Shown here in pieces: positions 1-9,000 of a stretch of 64,000 nt of DNA (positions within the stretch are counted from its first letter, which is position 1; each line of letters begins with the position of its first letter). The notes below the pieces were generated by a model, which did not search any database, was not told the DNA's origin, and saw only the letters and a list, made by a program, of their open reading frames with translations. Origin of the DNA: Microbacterium sp. LWH7-1.2 (GTDB taxonomy: Bacteria > Actinomycetota > Actinomycetes > Actinomycetales > Microbacteriaceae); NCBI RefSeq assembly GCF_038397755.1, contig NZ_CP151637.1:3286001-3350000 (forward strand). The letters run 5' to 3'. The position numbers and the translations under genes were made by a program.

Positions 1-2
1 GC

Positions 3-344
3 CTGCTGCTCGACACGGGCATTTTCCAGGACCGCCCGATCCCGCTGAAGCCCGGTGAGCTGCCCGGCCGCCGGCCGGCGTTCATGGACGGGATCGCCGT
101 CGACCCGGCCGACATCGCCGACATCGCGGAGCACGTCGTCTTCATCCAGGCCAAGTTCCACGACATCGACGAGAACCTCGAAGACCAGCAGATCCCCTGG
201 GAGCCGGTGCTGCGCGCCCTCAAGGGTGCCGGCTACACCGGCTACTTGTCGAGCGAGTACGAGGGCGAGCGCATCCCGTGGCGCTCGATCGAGCAGGTGC
301 GCCGCCAGCACTCGCTCATCCGCTCGATCGCCTCCCGCCTCTGA
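3..344 (+). CDS. C-deglycosidase alpha subunit-like TIM barrel, C-terminal fragment
   Basis: The reading frame is open from the window edge, so this is the last 113 residues of a gene that starts upstream. It carries the closing signatures of the xylose-isomerase-like TIM barrel seen in the other alpha subunits here: an FIQAKFHDIDENL segment, in the place of HVHAKFYDID, and SSEYEGE near the C terminus, whose Glu is the last metal ligand of the family. The metal His of the HVHAK motif is replaced (VFIQAK), which is unusual. It lies 18 bases before a fused beta-alpha gene, so the two are probably co-transcribed. The function, C-C bond cleavage of 3-oxo-C-glycosides or a related sugar isomerisation, is inferred from family and context. 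Confidence 0.7.
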   Translation: MLLDTGIFQDRPIPLKPGELPGRRPAFMDGIAVDPADIADIAEHVVFIQAKFHDIDENLEDQQIPWEPVLRALKGAGYTGYLSSEYEGERIPWRSIEQVRRQHSLIRSIASRL

Positions 345-362
345 CCCCGAAACGAGACAGCA

Positions 363-1844
363 ATGCCCAACGGACTCATCGCCGACGACAGCCTGCGCCC
401 GCACCCCGAGGGTCTGGCGCTGAAGCTCACCCTCCCCTGGTACCGGAGCCTGTGGCTCTCGTCCGTCTCGACGCTGCGCGTCACCCTCGACGGCGTCGAG
501 ATCCCGGCCGACGACCTCGCGTTCGAGCTCGGAGGGACCCGCTACGCCATCGCCGAGCTGCCGCAGCAGAGCGAGACGCTGTGGTTCCTGCAGCAGCATC
601 CGCTTCTCATCGTCCGCCGCGACCAGCCCTTCGCTCTGGGCGAGCAGCACGAGGTCGAGATCTTCGGCGAGCTGCGCCTGCCCTACATGCAGATCGCACC
701 CGGCCAGGACGGCGGGCCGGGCATGTACGTGCCGAACATCGTGCGCCAGTCGCTCACGCTGACGGTGACGGAGACGGATGCTGCGCCCCCGGCGACAGCG
801 ACCGACATCGCGCCCCCGCCGCCGGCGTCGGACGACGACCCCTTCAAGCTCGGCCTCACGCTGTACTCGGCGAGTGCGGAGTTCCGCGCCGGCTGGTACG
901 ACTTCGACGGGCTGCTCGATCGCGTGGCCGAGCTGGGCATCGGTCCGGGCATCGAGATCGTCGCGTCGCAGGTGCTGCCGACCTATCCCGTGGTGTCGGA
1001 CGAGTTCGTCGCGCAGTGGCGCGCCGCGTTCGACAAGCACGGGTTCGACGCCAGCTCCTTCGGGGCGAACCTCGACATGGGGCGCCGGCGCGATCGCGAC
1101 ATGACCCCCGACGAGGAGTTCGAGTTCAGCGAGCTGATGTTCCAGGGCGCGAAGAAACTCGGGTTCCCGCTGGTGCGCATCCAGTCCGCGAAGCCGCAGC
1201 TGCTGCGCCGGCTGCTGCCGGTGGCGGAGCGCCTGGAGCTGCAGCTGGCGTACGAGATCCACGCCCCGATGGGGCCGAATGCCGAGCCGATCATGAAGGT
1301 GCGCGACACCTACGCCGAGCTGGACTCGCCGCTGCTCGGCTTCGTCGCCGACTTCTCGTCGACGATGCACAGCATGTCGCCGACGCTGCTGCGCGCCGTG
1401 CGGCGCGCGGGCCTGGATGACGACGCGCTGGCTGAGCTTCAGCGCATCTGGTCGACCGACGCCACCATGCAGCAGCGGCAGCAGGAGTTCATCGGGTACC
1501 TGAAGGGCCGAGACTTCGATCCGGGTCGGCTCGGCTCGTTCGCCCACCTGGCTTTCAACATGCACGGCCACGTGGACCCCCGCGAGTGGGCCGACATCGT
1601 GCCGCAGATCCTGCACGTGCACGCGAAGTTCTACGACATCGACCAGAACGGTCAGGAGCCCGCCATCGACTACCCCGAGCTGGTGCGCGTCTTCGTCGAG
1701 GGCGGCTACCGCGGTTACTGGTCGAGCGAGTGGGAAGGCCACGCGTTCGCCGAGCTCGGCGAGGTCGACCCCCTGCTGCTCGTGCGCCAGCAGCACGATC
1801 TCATCCGCCGCTCGATGCACGCGGTCGCAGGCGCCCGTGTCTGA
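363..1844 (+). CDS. Fused C-glycoside deglycosidase, beta (DUF6379) plus alpha (TIM barrel) in one chain
   Basis: This 493-residue protein joins two subunits that are separate in the described DgpB/DgpC and CarB/CarC enzymes. Residues 1-140 are a DUF6379 beta domain (LPWYRSLWLSSV, QSETLWF, LPYMQI and GGPG motifs). A Pro/Ala/Asp-rich linker covers about 141-165. Residues 166-493 are the metal TIM barrel with all expected ligands: Glu298 and His300 in YEIHAP, Asp330 in VADFSST, His418/His420 in HVHAK, and Glu456 in SSEWEGH. The expected reaction is elimination of the aglycone from a 3-keto-C-glycoside, with Mn2+ or a similar metal. The barrel is closest in this window to the alpha at 15208 and the beta half to the beta at 17042. 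The start is the ATG 18 bases after the previous gene. The next gene overlaps by 8 bases. Confidence 0.88.
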   Translation: MPNGLIADDSLRPHPEGLALKLTLPWYRSLWLSSVSTLRVTLDGVEIPADDLAFELGGTRYAIAELPQQSETLWFLQQHPLLIVRRDQPFALGEQHEVEIFGELRLPYMQIAPGQDGGPGMYVPNIVRQSLTLTVTETDAAPPATATDIAPPPPASDDDPFKLGLTLYSASAEFRAGWYDFDGLLDRVAELGIGPGIEIVASQVLPTYPVVSDEFVAQWRAAFDKHGFDASSFGANLDMGRRRDRDMTPDEEFEFSELMFQGAKKLGFPLVRIQSAKPQLLRRLLPVAERLELQLAYEIHAPMGPNAEPIMKVRDTYAELDSPLLGFVADFSSTMHSMSPTLLRAVRRAGLDDDALAELQRIWSTDATMQQRQQEFIGYLKGRDFDPGRLGSFAHLAFNMHGHVDPREWADIVPQILHVHAKFYDIDQNGQEPAIDYPELVRVFVEGGYRGYWSSEWEGHAFAELGEVDPLLLVRQQHDLIRRSMHAVAGARV

Positions 1845-2760
1845 CACCGAGGTCGACTTCCGCACGCTGCCGCTTCCCGAGGTGCTGCGCCTGTTCCGCG
1901 AGAACGGCGAGCCGTCCGACCCGCGTCCCGACATCGACACGTCATCCCTGAAGCGCCGCTTCCCCCGGCTCGGGAACGTCGAGGCGCGCGACCTGAAGAT
2001 CGACGGTGGCGTTCGGCCGGTGCCGGCGCGCCTGTATCGGGATGCCTCCGCCGAGGCGTGCGGTCGTGCCCTGGTGTGGGTGCACGGCGGCGCCTTCATC
2101 GGCGGACACCTCGACATGCCGGAGTCGAACTGGCTGGCTCTCGAGCTCGCCGCGCAGGGCATTCCCGTGCTGGCGCTCGACTACGTCAAGTGCCTCGGCG
2201 ACGTGCACTTCCCCGAGCCGTCCGACGACGTGCTCGCGGGGTGGCGGTACGCCGTCGCGCACACCGAGGAGCTGTTCGGGGTGCCGGCCGGCTCGGTGCT
2301 CCTCGGCGGGGCGAGCGCGGGCGGCAACCTCACTGCGGGTGTGGTTGCGCGGCTGCGGGATGCCGGTGCCGGCGTCCCGGCAGGGCTCATCCTGGTGTAT
2401 CCCGTGGTGCACCCCAACGGTCCTGAGGCGTCGGCCGAGGTCGACCCCGAGTCCGAGCATGGTCACTTGGCGCTCAACTTCGCCGGATCCCGGGACGGCC
2501 TTCGCGACCCTCATGCTTTCGCGGCGCTGGGACCGGTCGAGGGCTTTCCCTCGACGATGATCGTGGTCTGCGAGCGTGACCAGTTGCGTCCGTCGGGGGA
2601 GGCGTTCGCGACCCAGTTGGGGGATGCCGGCATCCCGAGCGCGCTCCACCTCGAGCGGGGCGCCGACCACGGCCACATCAACGAACCTTCGGACCCGACC
2701 GCGCTCCCCACGATCGCGGCGATCACGAAGTGGATCGGCGGAGGGGTGGCGACATCATGA
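1837..2760 (+). CDS. HSL-family alpha/beta hydrolase (esterase)
   Basis: This is a cytoplasmic serine esterase of the hormone-sensitive-lipase type, 307 residues. The oxyanion-hole HGG motif starts at His83, the nucleophile is Ser160 in GASAGG, and Asp248 (CERDQLR) and His278 (ADHGH) complete the triad. The GTG start overlaps the 3' end of the fused deglycosidase by 8 bases, and the stop overlaps the ATG of the GH43 gene, so translation is coupled. In this operon a role in removing acetyl, malonyl or phenolic acyl groups from plant glycosides is a reasonable inference. The true substrate cannot be read from sequence. Confidence 0.9.
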   Translation: MSDTEVDFRTLPLPEVLRLFRENGEPSDPRPDIDTSSLKRRFPRLGNVEARDLKIDGGVRPVPARLYRDASAEACGRALVWVHGGAFIGGHLDMPESNWLALELAAQGIPVLALDYVKCLGDVHFPEPSDDVLAGWRYAVAHTEELFGVPAGSVLLGGASAGGNLTAGVVARLRDAGAGVPAGLILVYPVVHPNGPEASAEVDPESEHGHLALNFAGSRDGLRDPHAFAALGPVEGFPSTMIVVCERDQLRPSGEAFATQLGDAGIPSALHLERGADHGHINEPSDPTALPTIAAITKWIGGGVATS

Positions 2761-4229
2761 CCACCTACACGAACCCGGTCCTGGCCGGCGACCGGCCCGA
2801 CCCCGCGATCATCAAGGTCGGCGACGAGTACTGGATGACGTACTCGTCGTTCGAGGCGGCGCCGGGGCTGCTGCTCTACCGCTCGAGCGACCTCGTGAAC
2901 TGGACGTACGTGACGGCGGCGTTGCCCGAGCCGGTCGGCAACACGTTCGCGGTCGACATCGCCGAGCACGACGGGCGGTTCTTCATCTACATCCCGTTCA
3001 TCCCCACCGCATGGTCCGACCTCACCGAACCGTCGATCTTCGTGATCCATGCCGACTCGATGAAGGGGCCATGGTCGGAGCCGATCGATCTCGGCATCCG
3101 GCGGGCGATCGACCCTGGCCACGTCGTGGGCGAGGACGGTCGGCGCTACCTGTTCGTCAGCGGCATCCGTCGCACCGCGCTCAGCGACGACGGACTTTCG
3201 ACCGTGGGCGAGCTGGAGAAGGTCTACGACGGCTGGCGCTACCCGGACGAGTGGGTGACCGAGGCGTACGCCCTCGAAGGGCCGAAGCTCTTTCGGCGCG
3301 GGGAGTGGTTCTATCTCGTGAGCGCCGTCGGTGGCACGGGCGGCCCGCCCACCGGTCACATGGTGATCGTCGCGCGGTCGCGATCGGTGCACGGACCGTG
3401 GGAGAACCACCCGCGCAATCCCGTCGCGCGAACGACGGATGCCACGCAGAAGTGGTGGTCGCGCGGCCACGCGACGCTCGTGCCAGGGCAGGGTGGGTCC
3501 GTGCTCGACGACGACTGGTGGATGGTGTCGCACGGGTACGAGAACGGCTACCGCTCGCTGGGACGGCAGATCCTGCTCGAGCCCATCCGCTGGAGCTCCG
3601 ATGGCTGGCCCGAGGTCTCCGTCGACGATCCGGGCGGGGAGCTCGAGGCTCCCGCGGGCGCGGCGGAGCAGCATCCGGCGTCGTCCTTCGCCGACGACTT
3701 CTCCGAGCTGCGGCTCGGCGAGCGGTGGGCTTTCCACGCTCCCGAGCATGACGAGGTCGCGCGCCTGAGCCTCGATGACGGGCTCGTGCTCGCCGGCAAG
3801 GGGTCGTCGCCGGCGGATGCCTCCCCTCTCGCGATCCTCACCGGCGAGCATTCGTATGAGGTCGAGGTCGACGTCGAACTCGACGGCGACGTCGAAGCCG
3901 GGTTGCTCCTCTTTTTCAACAACCGTCTCTTCTGCGGCATGGGGATCGACGGCGAGCGCATGCTGAGCTTCTCGGGCGGCATCCGCACGCACTGGCGCGA
4001 GCCGGCGCCGGCCGTCCGCCGTCTGCAGCTGAGACTGCGCAACGACGAGCACATCGTCACGGGGTGGTACCGCGAGCCCGGCGACGAATGGACCCGGCAC
4101 CATGTGCGCTACGAAGCCTCGGGTTACCACGCGAACACTGTGGGCGACCTGCTCAGCCTGCGGCCGGCGCTCTACGCCGCGGGCGCCGGATCTGCGCGGT
4201 TCCGCGACTTCCGCTACACGGTGCTCTGA
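2757..4229 (+). CDS. Glycoside hydrolase family 43 protein
   Basis: This 490-residue protein has a five-bladed beta-propeller of GH43 type (about 1-300) and a C-terminal beta-sandwich (about 310-490) like that of GH43 xylosidase/arabinofuranosidase enzymes. The catalytic base is probably Asp15 in RPDP and the general acid Glu174 in LEGPKLF. No signal peptide is visible, so it acts inside the cell. The ATG at 2757 is chosen because it overlaps the upstream stop (ATGA) and because TNPVLAGDRPDP follows at once, as is usual in the family. It probably removes arabinose or xylose units that decorate flavonoid glycosides. Beta-xylosidase and alpha-L-arabinofuranosidase cannot be told apart here. Confidence 0.88.
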   Translation: MTTYTNPVLAGDRPDPAIIKVGDEYWMTYSSFEAAPGLLLYRSSDLVNWTYVTAALPEPVGNTFAVDIAEHDGRFFIYIPFIPTAWSDLTEPSIFVIHADSMKGPWSEPIDLGIRRAIDPGHVVGEDGRRYLFVSGIRRTALSDDGLSTVGELEKVYDGWRYPDEWVTEAYALEGPKLFRRGEWFYLVSAVGGTGGPPTGHMVIVARSRSVHGPWENHPRNPVARTTDATQKWWSRGHATLVPGQGGSVLDDDWWMVSHGYENGYRSLGRQILLEPIRWSSDGWPEVSVDDPGGELEAPAGAAEQHPASSFADDFSELRLGERWAFHAPEHDEVARLSLDDGLVLAGKGSSPADASPLAILTGEHSYEVEVDVELDGDVEAGLLLFFNNRLFCGMGIDGERMLSFSGGIRTHWREPAPAVRRLQLRLRNDEHIVTGWYREPGDEWTRHHVRYEASGYHANTVGDLLSLRPALYAAGAGSARFRDFRYTVL

Positions 4230-4339
4230 GAGCTCGGGCGGGTGTTCTGCACCGCTCCGCGCTGCAGCGCGTTGGACGGGCCGTGCGGTCCATCGCTTCT
4301 CCTTCTCACTCCTTGAACAGGCTTGCTGCCCGGGGGACC

Positions 4340-4508
4340 TTCGGCGACTCGCATTCGGGGGCCGCGACACGCGGGGTCGCGCGGGCCATTCCGCGTGTTG
4401 CGCCACCCGAGGGGGCGACCCGGCGCGACCTCTCGGTTCGGCGACTCGCATTCGGGGGCCGAGACACGCGGGGTCGCGCGGGCCATTCCGCGTGTTGCGC
4501 CACCCGAG
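4340..4508. repeat. 72-base direct repeat, two copies (4340-4411 and 4437-4508)
   Basis: Both copies begin TTCGGCGACTCGCATTCGGG and end GCGCCACCCGAG. They differ at one base (C at 4365, A at 4462) and are offset by 97 bases. The near identity suggests recent duplication or homogenisation of an intergenic repeat. No coding or transposase signal accompanies them. No further copy was noticed in the window. Confidence 0.9.
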
Positions 4509-4547
4509 CCGGGCGGCCCGAGAGCCAGGGCGGGGTGTGTGACGACG

Positions 4548-4579
4548 ATGCCGCCCGAGGCCGAAGCCCCGGGCGGCAT
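4548..4579 (-). terminator. Hairpin downstream of the sugar-binding lipoprotein gene
   Basis: ATGCCGCCCGAGG pairs with CCCCGGGCGGCAT across a six-base loop (12 of 13 positions match). It lies just beyond the stop of the minus-strand lipoprotein gene. There is no T-run, which is usual for high-GC actinobacterial terminators, so a terminator role is inferred from position and stem. Confidence 0.6.
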
Positions 4580-4603
4580 GTCCCCCCATCAGTCAGCGCG
4601 TGC

Positions 4604-5905
4604 TCAGCTGTCCCAGGCGGCGTCCATCTCCTCGAGCACCTGGTCGACGGTCTTCTGACCGGTCAGCAGTCCCTGGACGCCGACGCCGAGCGACTCGTAG
4701 ACCTTCGGGTTCGGCCACGTGGCGTTGGGCAGCCCCGCGTAGTCGCCGTTCTCGAGCAGGTCGCCGATCGGCTCGTAGATGGGCAGCAGGTTGTCTGCGG
4801 TGGCACCCGAGATCGAAACGAAGCCCGATAGGTCGGCGAAGGCCTGCGCCTCTTCCGGAGTCGCCAGCCAGTCGAGGAACTCCTGCGCCGACGCCTTGAC
4901 GTCGTCCTCGGATGCCGCGTTGACAGCCCAGGCGTAGTTCGCCGAAGCGAGGGTGTAGGGCTCGCCGCCGTCGGCGGGCGGGAATGCCTGCACCGTCAGG
5001 TCGAGACCCGTTCCCGCCGCGATGGAGGACGCCGCGGAGCCGGGGACCGCGGCGGTGAGCGACGACTGCGACCCGATGCCCTGGGTGATGGAGTCGAACG
5101 TGCCACCGGCGACGCCGTCCTGGAAGCATCCGCCCTCGTTCATCTCGATGACGTCCTCGAGAACGTCGCGCCAGCCGCTGTCGGTGAAGGTGACGTCGCC
5201 GGCGGCACGCTGCTCGTTCCAGTCCGGCGTCTCGGCGTACACGCGGGTCGCCGAGACCAGCATCGAGAAGAGACCCGTGTTGAACGGCACGCCGCCCGCG
5301 AGCACCGTGAAGGTCTTGCCCCCATCGCGCGCCGTGGTGCAGGCCTCGAGGAGCTCCTCGTACGTGCCCGGGTACTCGTCGATCCCGGCCTCTTCGCCGC
5401 CGGGGCCGTTGTAGATGAAGCCGACGGGCACGAGAGCAGCGGGCTGCGCGTAGATGCTCCCGTCGTAGGTGTATTCGGCCTCGGTTCCAGCCGGGATCGT
5501 GGCGGCGGAGGTCTCGTTCAGCGGCTCGAGGAAGCCGGCCTCGGCGAGATTCACCACGGAGATCGGCTGGCCGGTGCCAGGAGCGAGGATCATCATGTCG
5601 GCCGCATTGCCGGCCTGCAGCTGCGTCGTGACCTGCGTGTTGTACGCGTCGGAGGGGTACGGGATGACCTCGATCTCGACGCCGGTCTGCTCGGTGTACT
5701 TCGCAGCGGTCTCGCCCCAGTAATCGTCCTGGTCGTTCGCTTGAGCGACCATGAGCGAGAAGCCGGCGGCGGTGTCGCCCCCGTCGCCGTTGCTGTTGCC
5801 GCCGTCATCGGCGCCGCCGCCGGAACAGCCGGCGAGGATGAGGACTCCTGCGATCGGGGCCGCAAGGAGCGGCCACCGGAGCCGGGAAGCTGTGTGCTGT
5901 GGCAT
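4604..5905 (-). CDS. Sugar ABC transporter extracellular solute-binding lipoprotein (CUT1 type)
   Basis: A 433-residue secreted lipoprotein. The signal peptide ends in the lipobox LILAGC with Cys27, followed by a Gly/Asp/Asn-rich spacer and a family 1 solute-binding fold (AGNAADMMILAPG, GFLEPLNE, GSIYAQPAALVPVGFIYN, DWLATPEEAQAF). The ATG at 5905 is chosen because GAAAGGG lies upstream and the signal peptide follows directly; a longer frame upstream has no signal character. It should deliver an oligosaccharide or glycoside to the permeases at 9413-11213, which lie beyond the GH106 gene on the other strand. Substrate is unknown; rhamnosylated glycosides are suggested by the neighbour. Confidence 0.92.
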   Translation of the reverse strand: MPQHTASRLRWPLLAAPIAGVLILAGCSGGGADDGGNSNGDGGDTAAGFSLMVAQANDQDDYWGETAAKYTEQTGVEIEVIPYPSDAYNTQVTTQLQAGNAADMMILAPGTGQPISVVNLAEAGFLEPLNETSAATIPAGTEAEYTYDGSIYAQPAALVPVGFIYNGPGGEEAGIDEYPGTYEELLEACTTARDGGKTFTVLAGGVPFNTGLFSMLVSATRVYAETPDWNEQRAAGDVTFTDSGWRDVLEDVIEMNEGGCFQDGVAGGTFDSITQGIGSQSSLTAAVPGSAASSIAAGTGLDLTVQAFPPADGGEPYTLASANYAWAVNAASEDDVKASAQEFLDWLATPEEAQAFADLSGFVSISGATADNLLPIYEPIGDLLENGDYAGLPNATWPNPKVYESLGVGVQGLLTGQKTVDQVLEEMDAAWDS

Positions 5906-6055
5906 TTCGACCCTTTCGTGACTTCGTTGTCGCCAGCTTCGGGTTGCTGGCTCGGCCGCTGGCCGCGAAATCACTCTGACACACATTCGCCAGTTTCCGA
6001 CATTAGTATCGTTTATGTGAGGCAATAGCCCGGCTGATCCGCAGATTCGGCCCGG
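5906..6055 (-). promoter_or_regulatory. Promoter/leader region of the sugar-binding lipoprotein
   Basis: About 150 bases between the GH106 stop and the lipoprotein start, both on the minus strand. The segment 5998-6020 is AT-richer than its surroundings and holds TTAGTATCGTTTA (6003-6015), which shares a TATCG(T/C)T core with the region upstream of the GH106 and permease genes near 9315. A common operator is possible but the match is short. Confidence 0.35.
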
Positions 6056-9000
6056 TCAGCCGTGCTTCTCGATGTGCAGCTCGACGGGCCCCGCGAGACC
6101 CGCCGGCAACGGTTCCGCCGACGGTTCGAACACCCCGGTCATCGGAGCGAAGATCTCGCCGGAGAGGCGGCCGGCCTCCGCGATGAGCCGGTTGCGCCAC
6201 GGCGTGGCCACTTCGACCTCGATCGTGTTGTCACCACCTCGGACAGCGTATGTCACCTCGACGCGGAAGGGCGCGGTCCAGGCGATGCCGCAGTCGACGC
6301 CGTTGACGAGCACCCGCGCGATGTCGCGGACGCGACCGAGGTCGAGCCAGACGCGATCCCCCAGGGGCCGGGAGCTGAGGGTGAACCCGGCTCGGTAGAC
6401 GGCTGTCCCCGAGAAGCTCCGTGCAACGTTGTCGAGCTCGGTCCACAGCGCGGGGCCGGCGGGGAGCGCGACATCCGCCCGGGCCGGGAGCGCGAGCGAC
6501 CATTCCTCGCCGACGGAGAGGATCTCGACGGATGCCGCGGCCGCGTGTGGTTCCCGCCCTGAGGGCACCACGAACACCGACCCGGAAGCGGGCAGCTCGA
6601 CGTCGAGGAGAATGCGGCCGTCCTCACCGCGGCTGCCGGACAGCGGGTCGGCGCGCAGGGCCACCGGGTCCCACAGGCTGAGCGGGCCGACAGCCTCGGG
6701 CACGGAGATGCGCACGCGCACGTCCTCGGCGGCCGGGTTGGCCAGGAACGTGATCCGCCGCCCGTCCACCCTGCGCGCGATGGTCCGGATCGGCGGGCCC
6801 TCGATCTCGAAGTCCGAGCGCAGGCTGAGCACGTGCAGGGCGTGGGCGAGATCCGACGTGGTGATCACGCGCCCGCGGTCGCGTGCGGCATTCCAGATCC
6901 GGTCTCTCAGACGGCCGAACTCGCCGTCGTCATCGGCGAGCGACGGCGACCCCTGTGGGGGGAGCCCCACGATGGTCGCGCCCCGATCCGCGAGCAGTTC
7001 GAGGCGACGCAGCGTCGCCACCGTCAGGCGCCGGCTGGATCCGCCGAGGAACAGCAGCCGGTAGCGTGCGCCCATCGAGCGCAGATCGCCGTCTTCGACC
7101 CGCAGGAGCGCGAGCGCGTCGGGCCCGACGTAGTCGAAGTCGAACCCCGCCGGGACGGAGGTGTCCACGGCGTGGTCGAACAGGCCGGTGACCGGCGCCT
7201 CCTCGCCGACGAAGACGGCGATGTCGACGGCGGGCTCGCCGGCCGAGAGCAGGGCGGAGCAGCGTGCGAGGTAGTCGATCCACGGACCCGCCATCCCCGC
7301 CCAGGTCTCGTTGACGGTGAACGCCTGACCGAGGAACGGCGCGAGCGCCACGCCGGGCGGGGCAGCGGCGAGCGGCTGATGAGGGGACGTGTGGATGCAG
7401 AAGCGCGTGACTCCGAGCGCGAGCTGCAGATCGGCGACGTGCTTCAGACTGCGGGGCGACGACGCCCACGGCCGGTCGAAGCTCGTGAACGCCTCGGCGC
7501 CGGTCCAGCCCTTGCCGTGGACGTGGGCGACGGATGCCGCCCCCTTGAGGTCGGCCACATACGTGGGGTGCGGACCCGACTCGGGGTCGAACGTCCACAT
7601 GGCGCCCATGGGCACGTCGGCGTGCGACCGCATCGCGAGATCGTCCCCGAGCTGAGGGCGCCCGTCCTCGAGCGCCTCGGCGTAGTAGGTCATCCCGCGC
7701 CGATGCGCTTCCGCCGCGAGCGTGCCGTAGTACTCCGTGGCGAGGAGTTCGCTGAGCGTGCGCCGGTAGTCGTAGAGGAAGCGATCGGATGCCTCCGCCC
7801 CGCCGACCAGATAGCCCGCGAGCGCCGGCAGCCAGGGGAGGGGATCGTAACCGCGGAGCTCGCGGAAGCGCTCGCCGATGTCGTCCGTCCAGTTCTGGCT
7901 GCCGGCTTCGATGCTGTCGCTGAGAAGGGCATCGAAGGTCTCGGCCCCGAACCGCGCGAGGTGATGCGAGAGGAACGCCGCGACGCGGCCGCCATCGAGC
8001 TTGTCCACCTCGAGCCCGGTCGAGTCGGCGAGGGCGGGGCCGTTCGTCTGCCCGGTGAGGGAGGCGCCCAGTCGGAGGACGCGCCATCGTCCGGGCGGGG
8101 CATCCCATTCCAGCCGGTCGCCCACCACGAGGGCTGTGAGGTCGTGCACCTCGGAAGGACGAATGGCGGCCGCGTCCCCCTCTTCGGGGGTGTCCACGGC
8201 GTAGTAGTCGGGGACGACTCCGAAGCCCGCCTTGACCTCCGCGTGGTGGATCCGCCCGCCCGCGAACAGCGCGAACTCGGAGACGACGAACGCGTCGCTC
8301 CGGCGGAGCACCGGCGGCACGCGCACGCCGTCGGCGACCGGTGGAAGCGCCTCCGCCGCGCTCGCCCCCGACAGGACGAGGCGGAAGCGGCGGGCCGTCA
8401 CGGGGGCGAACGCGGCCGTGCGCGCCGGCACCGTCGTCGCGTTGAGTGTCGCGATCGTCCGGTAGTCCCCGTCGTCGTCGCCGGCCTCCAGCACGGCGTC
8501 CGGCGGTGGCGCGGCGCCGAAGCCGCGGGGGCCCGGGAGGCCCACCGTCACCGCCCCGACGGTGACCGGCTCGTCGAACTCCGCTTCGATCCAGGCGGAC
8601 GACCACGCGTCCGGGTCCCTGGGCAGTGAGACCGCGGTGTCGAAGGAACCGTCGGTGAGGCTGGCGGAATCGGCCACCGCGGCAGACGCGCGGATACGGG
8701 TCGGTCGCAGCGCGTCGTGCGTGGCCTCGGCGGGGAAGGCGATGACGCGCCACCCGGTCGCCCAGGGCTCGCCGGCGGCCGCGCCCCACCTGGCGGCGTC
8801 CTGGAAGAGACCGGCCACGGCGGGCAGCGCCGGCAGGTCGATGGTGCGACGGCCCTCGCCGTCGATCACCGTCTCGGACCACACGATCTTCTTCATGGCG
8901 TCCCGCGGCTCGACCCAGGGGCCGCCTGTCGCGCTCCAGCCGGCCGACGTCGCCACCGCGAGCTCGAGACCGAGCTCGCCGGCCGTCCGAACGGCCGTCT

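Larger units (their letters stand above)
4230..4603. other. 374-base intergenic region with repeats
   Basis: No gene is supported here. The stretch separates the plus-strand GH43 gene from the minus-strand sugar-binding lipoprotein, both of which end here. It contains a 72-base direct repeat in two copies and a hairpin at 4548-4579. Short open frames crossing it on both strands are products of high GC and of the repeat itself. Confidence 0.8.

Noticed and set aside
2511..4589. 692-residue open frame on the minus strand
   Set aside because: It lies antisense to the esterase and GH43 genes, is extremely rich in Arg, Ala, Gly and Pro, has no domain, and crosses the intergenic repeat; it is a by-product of high GC.
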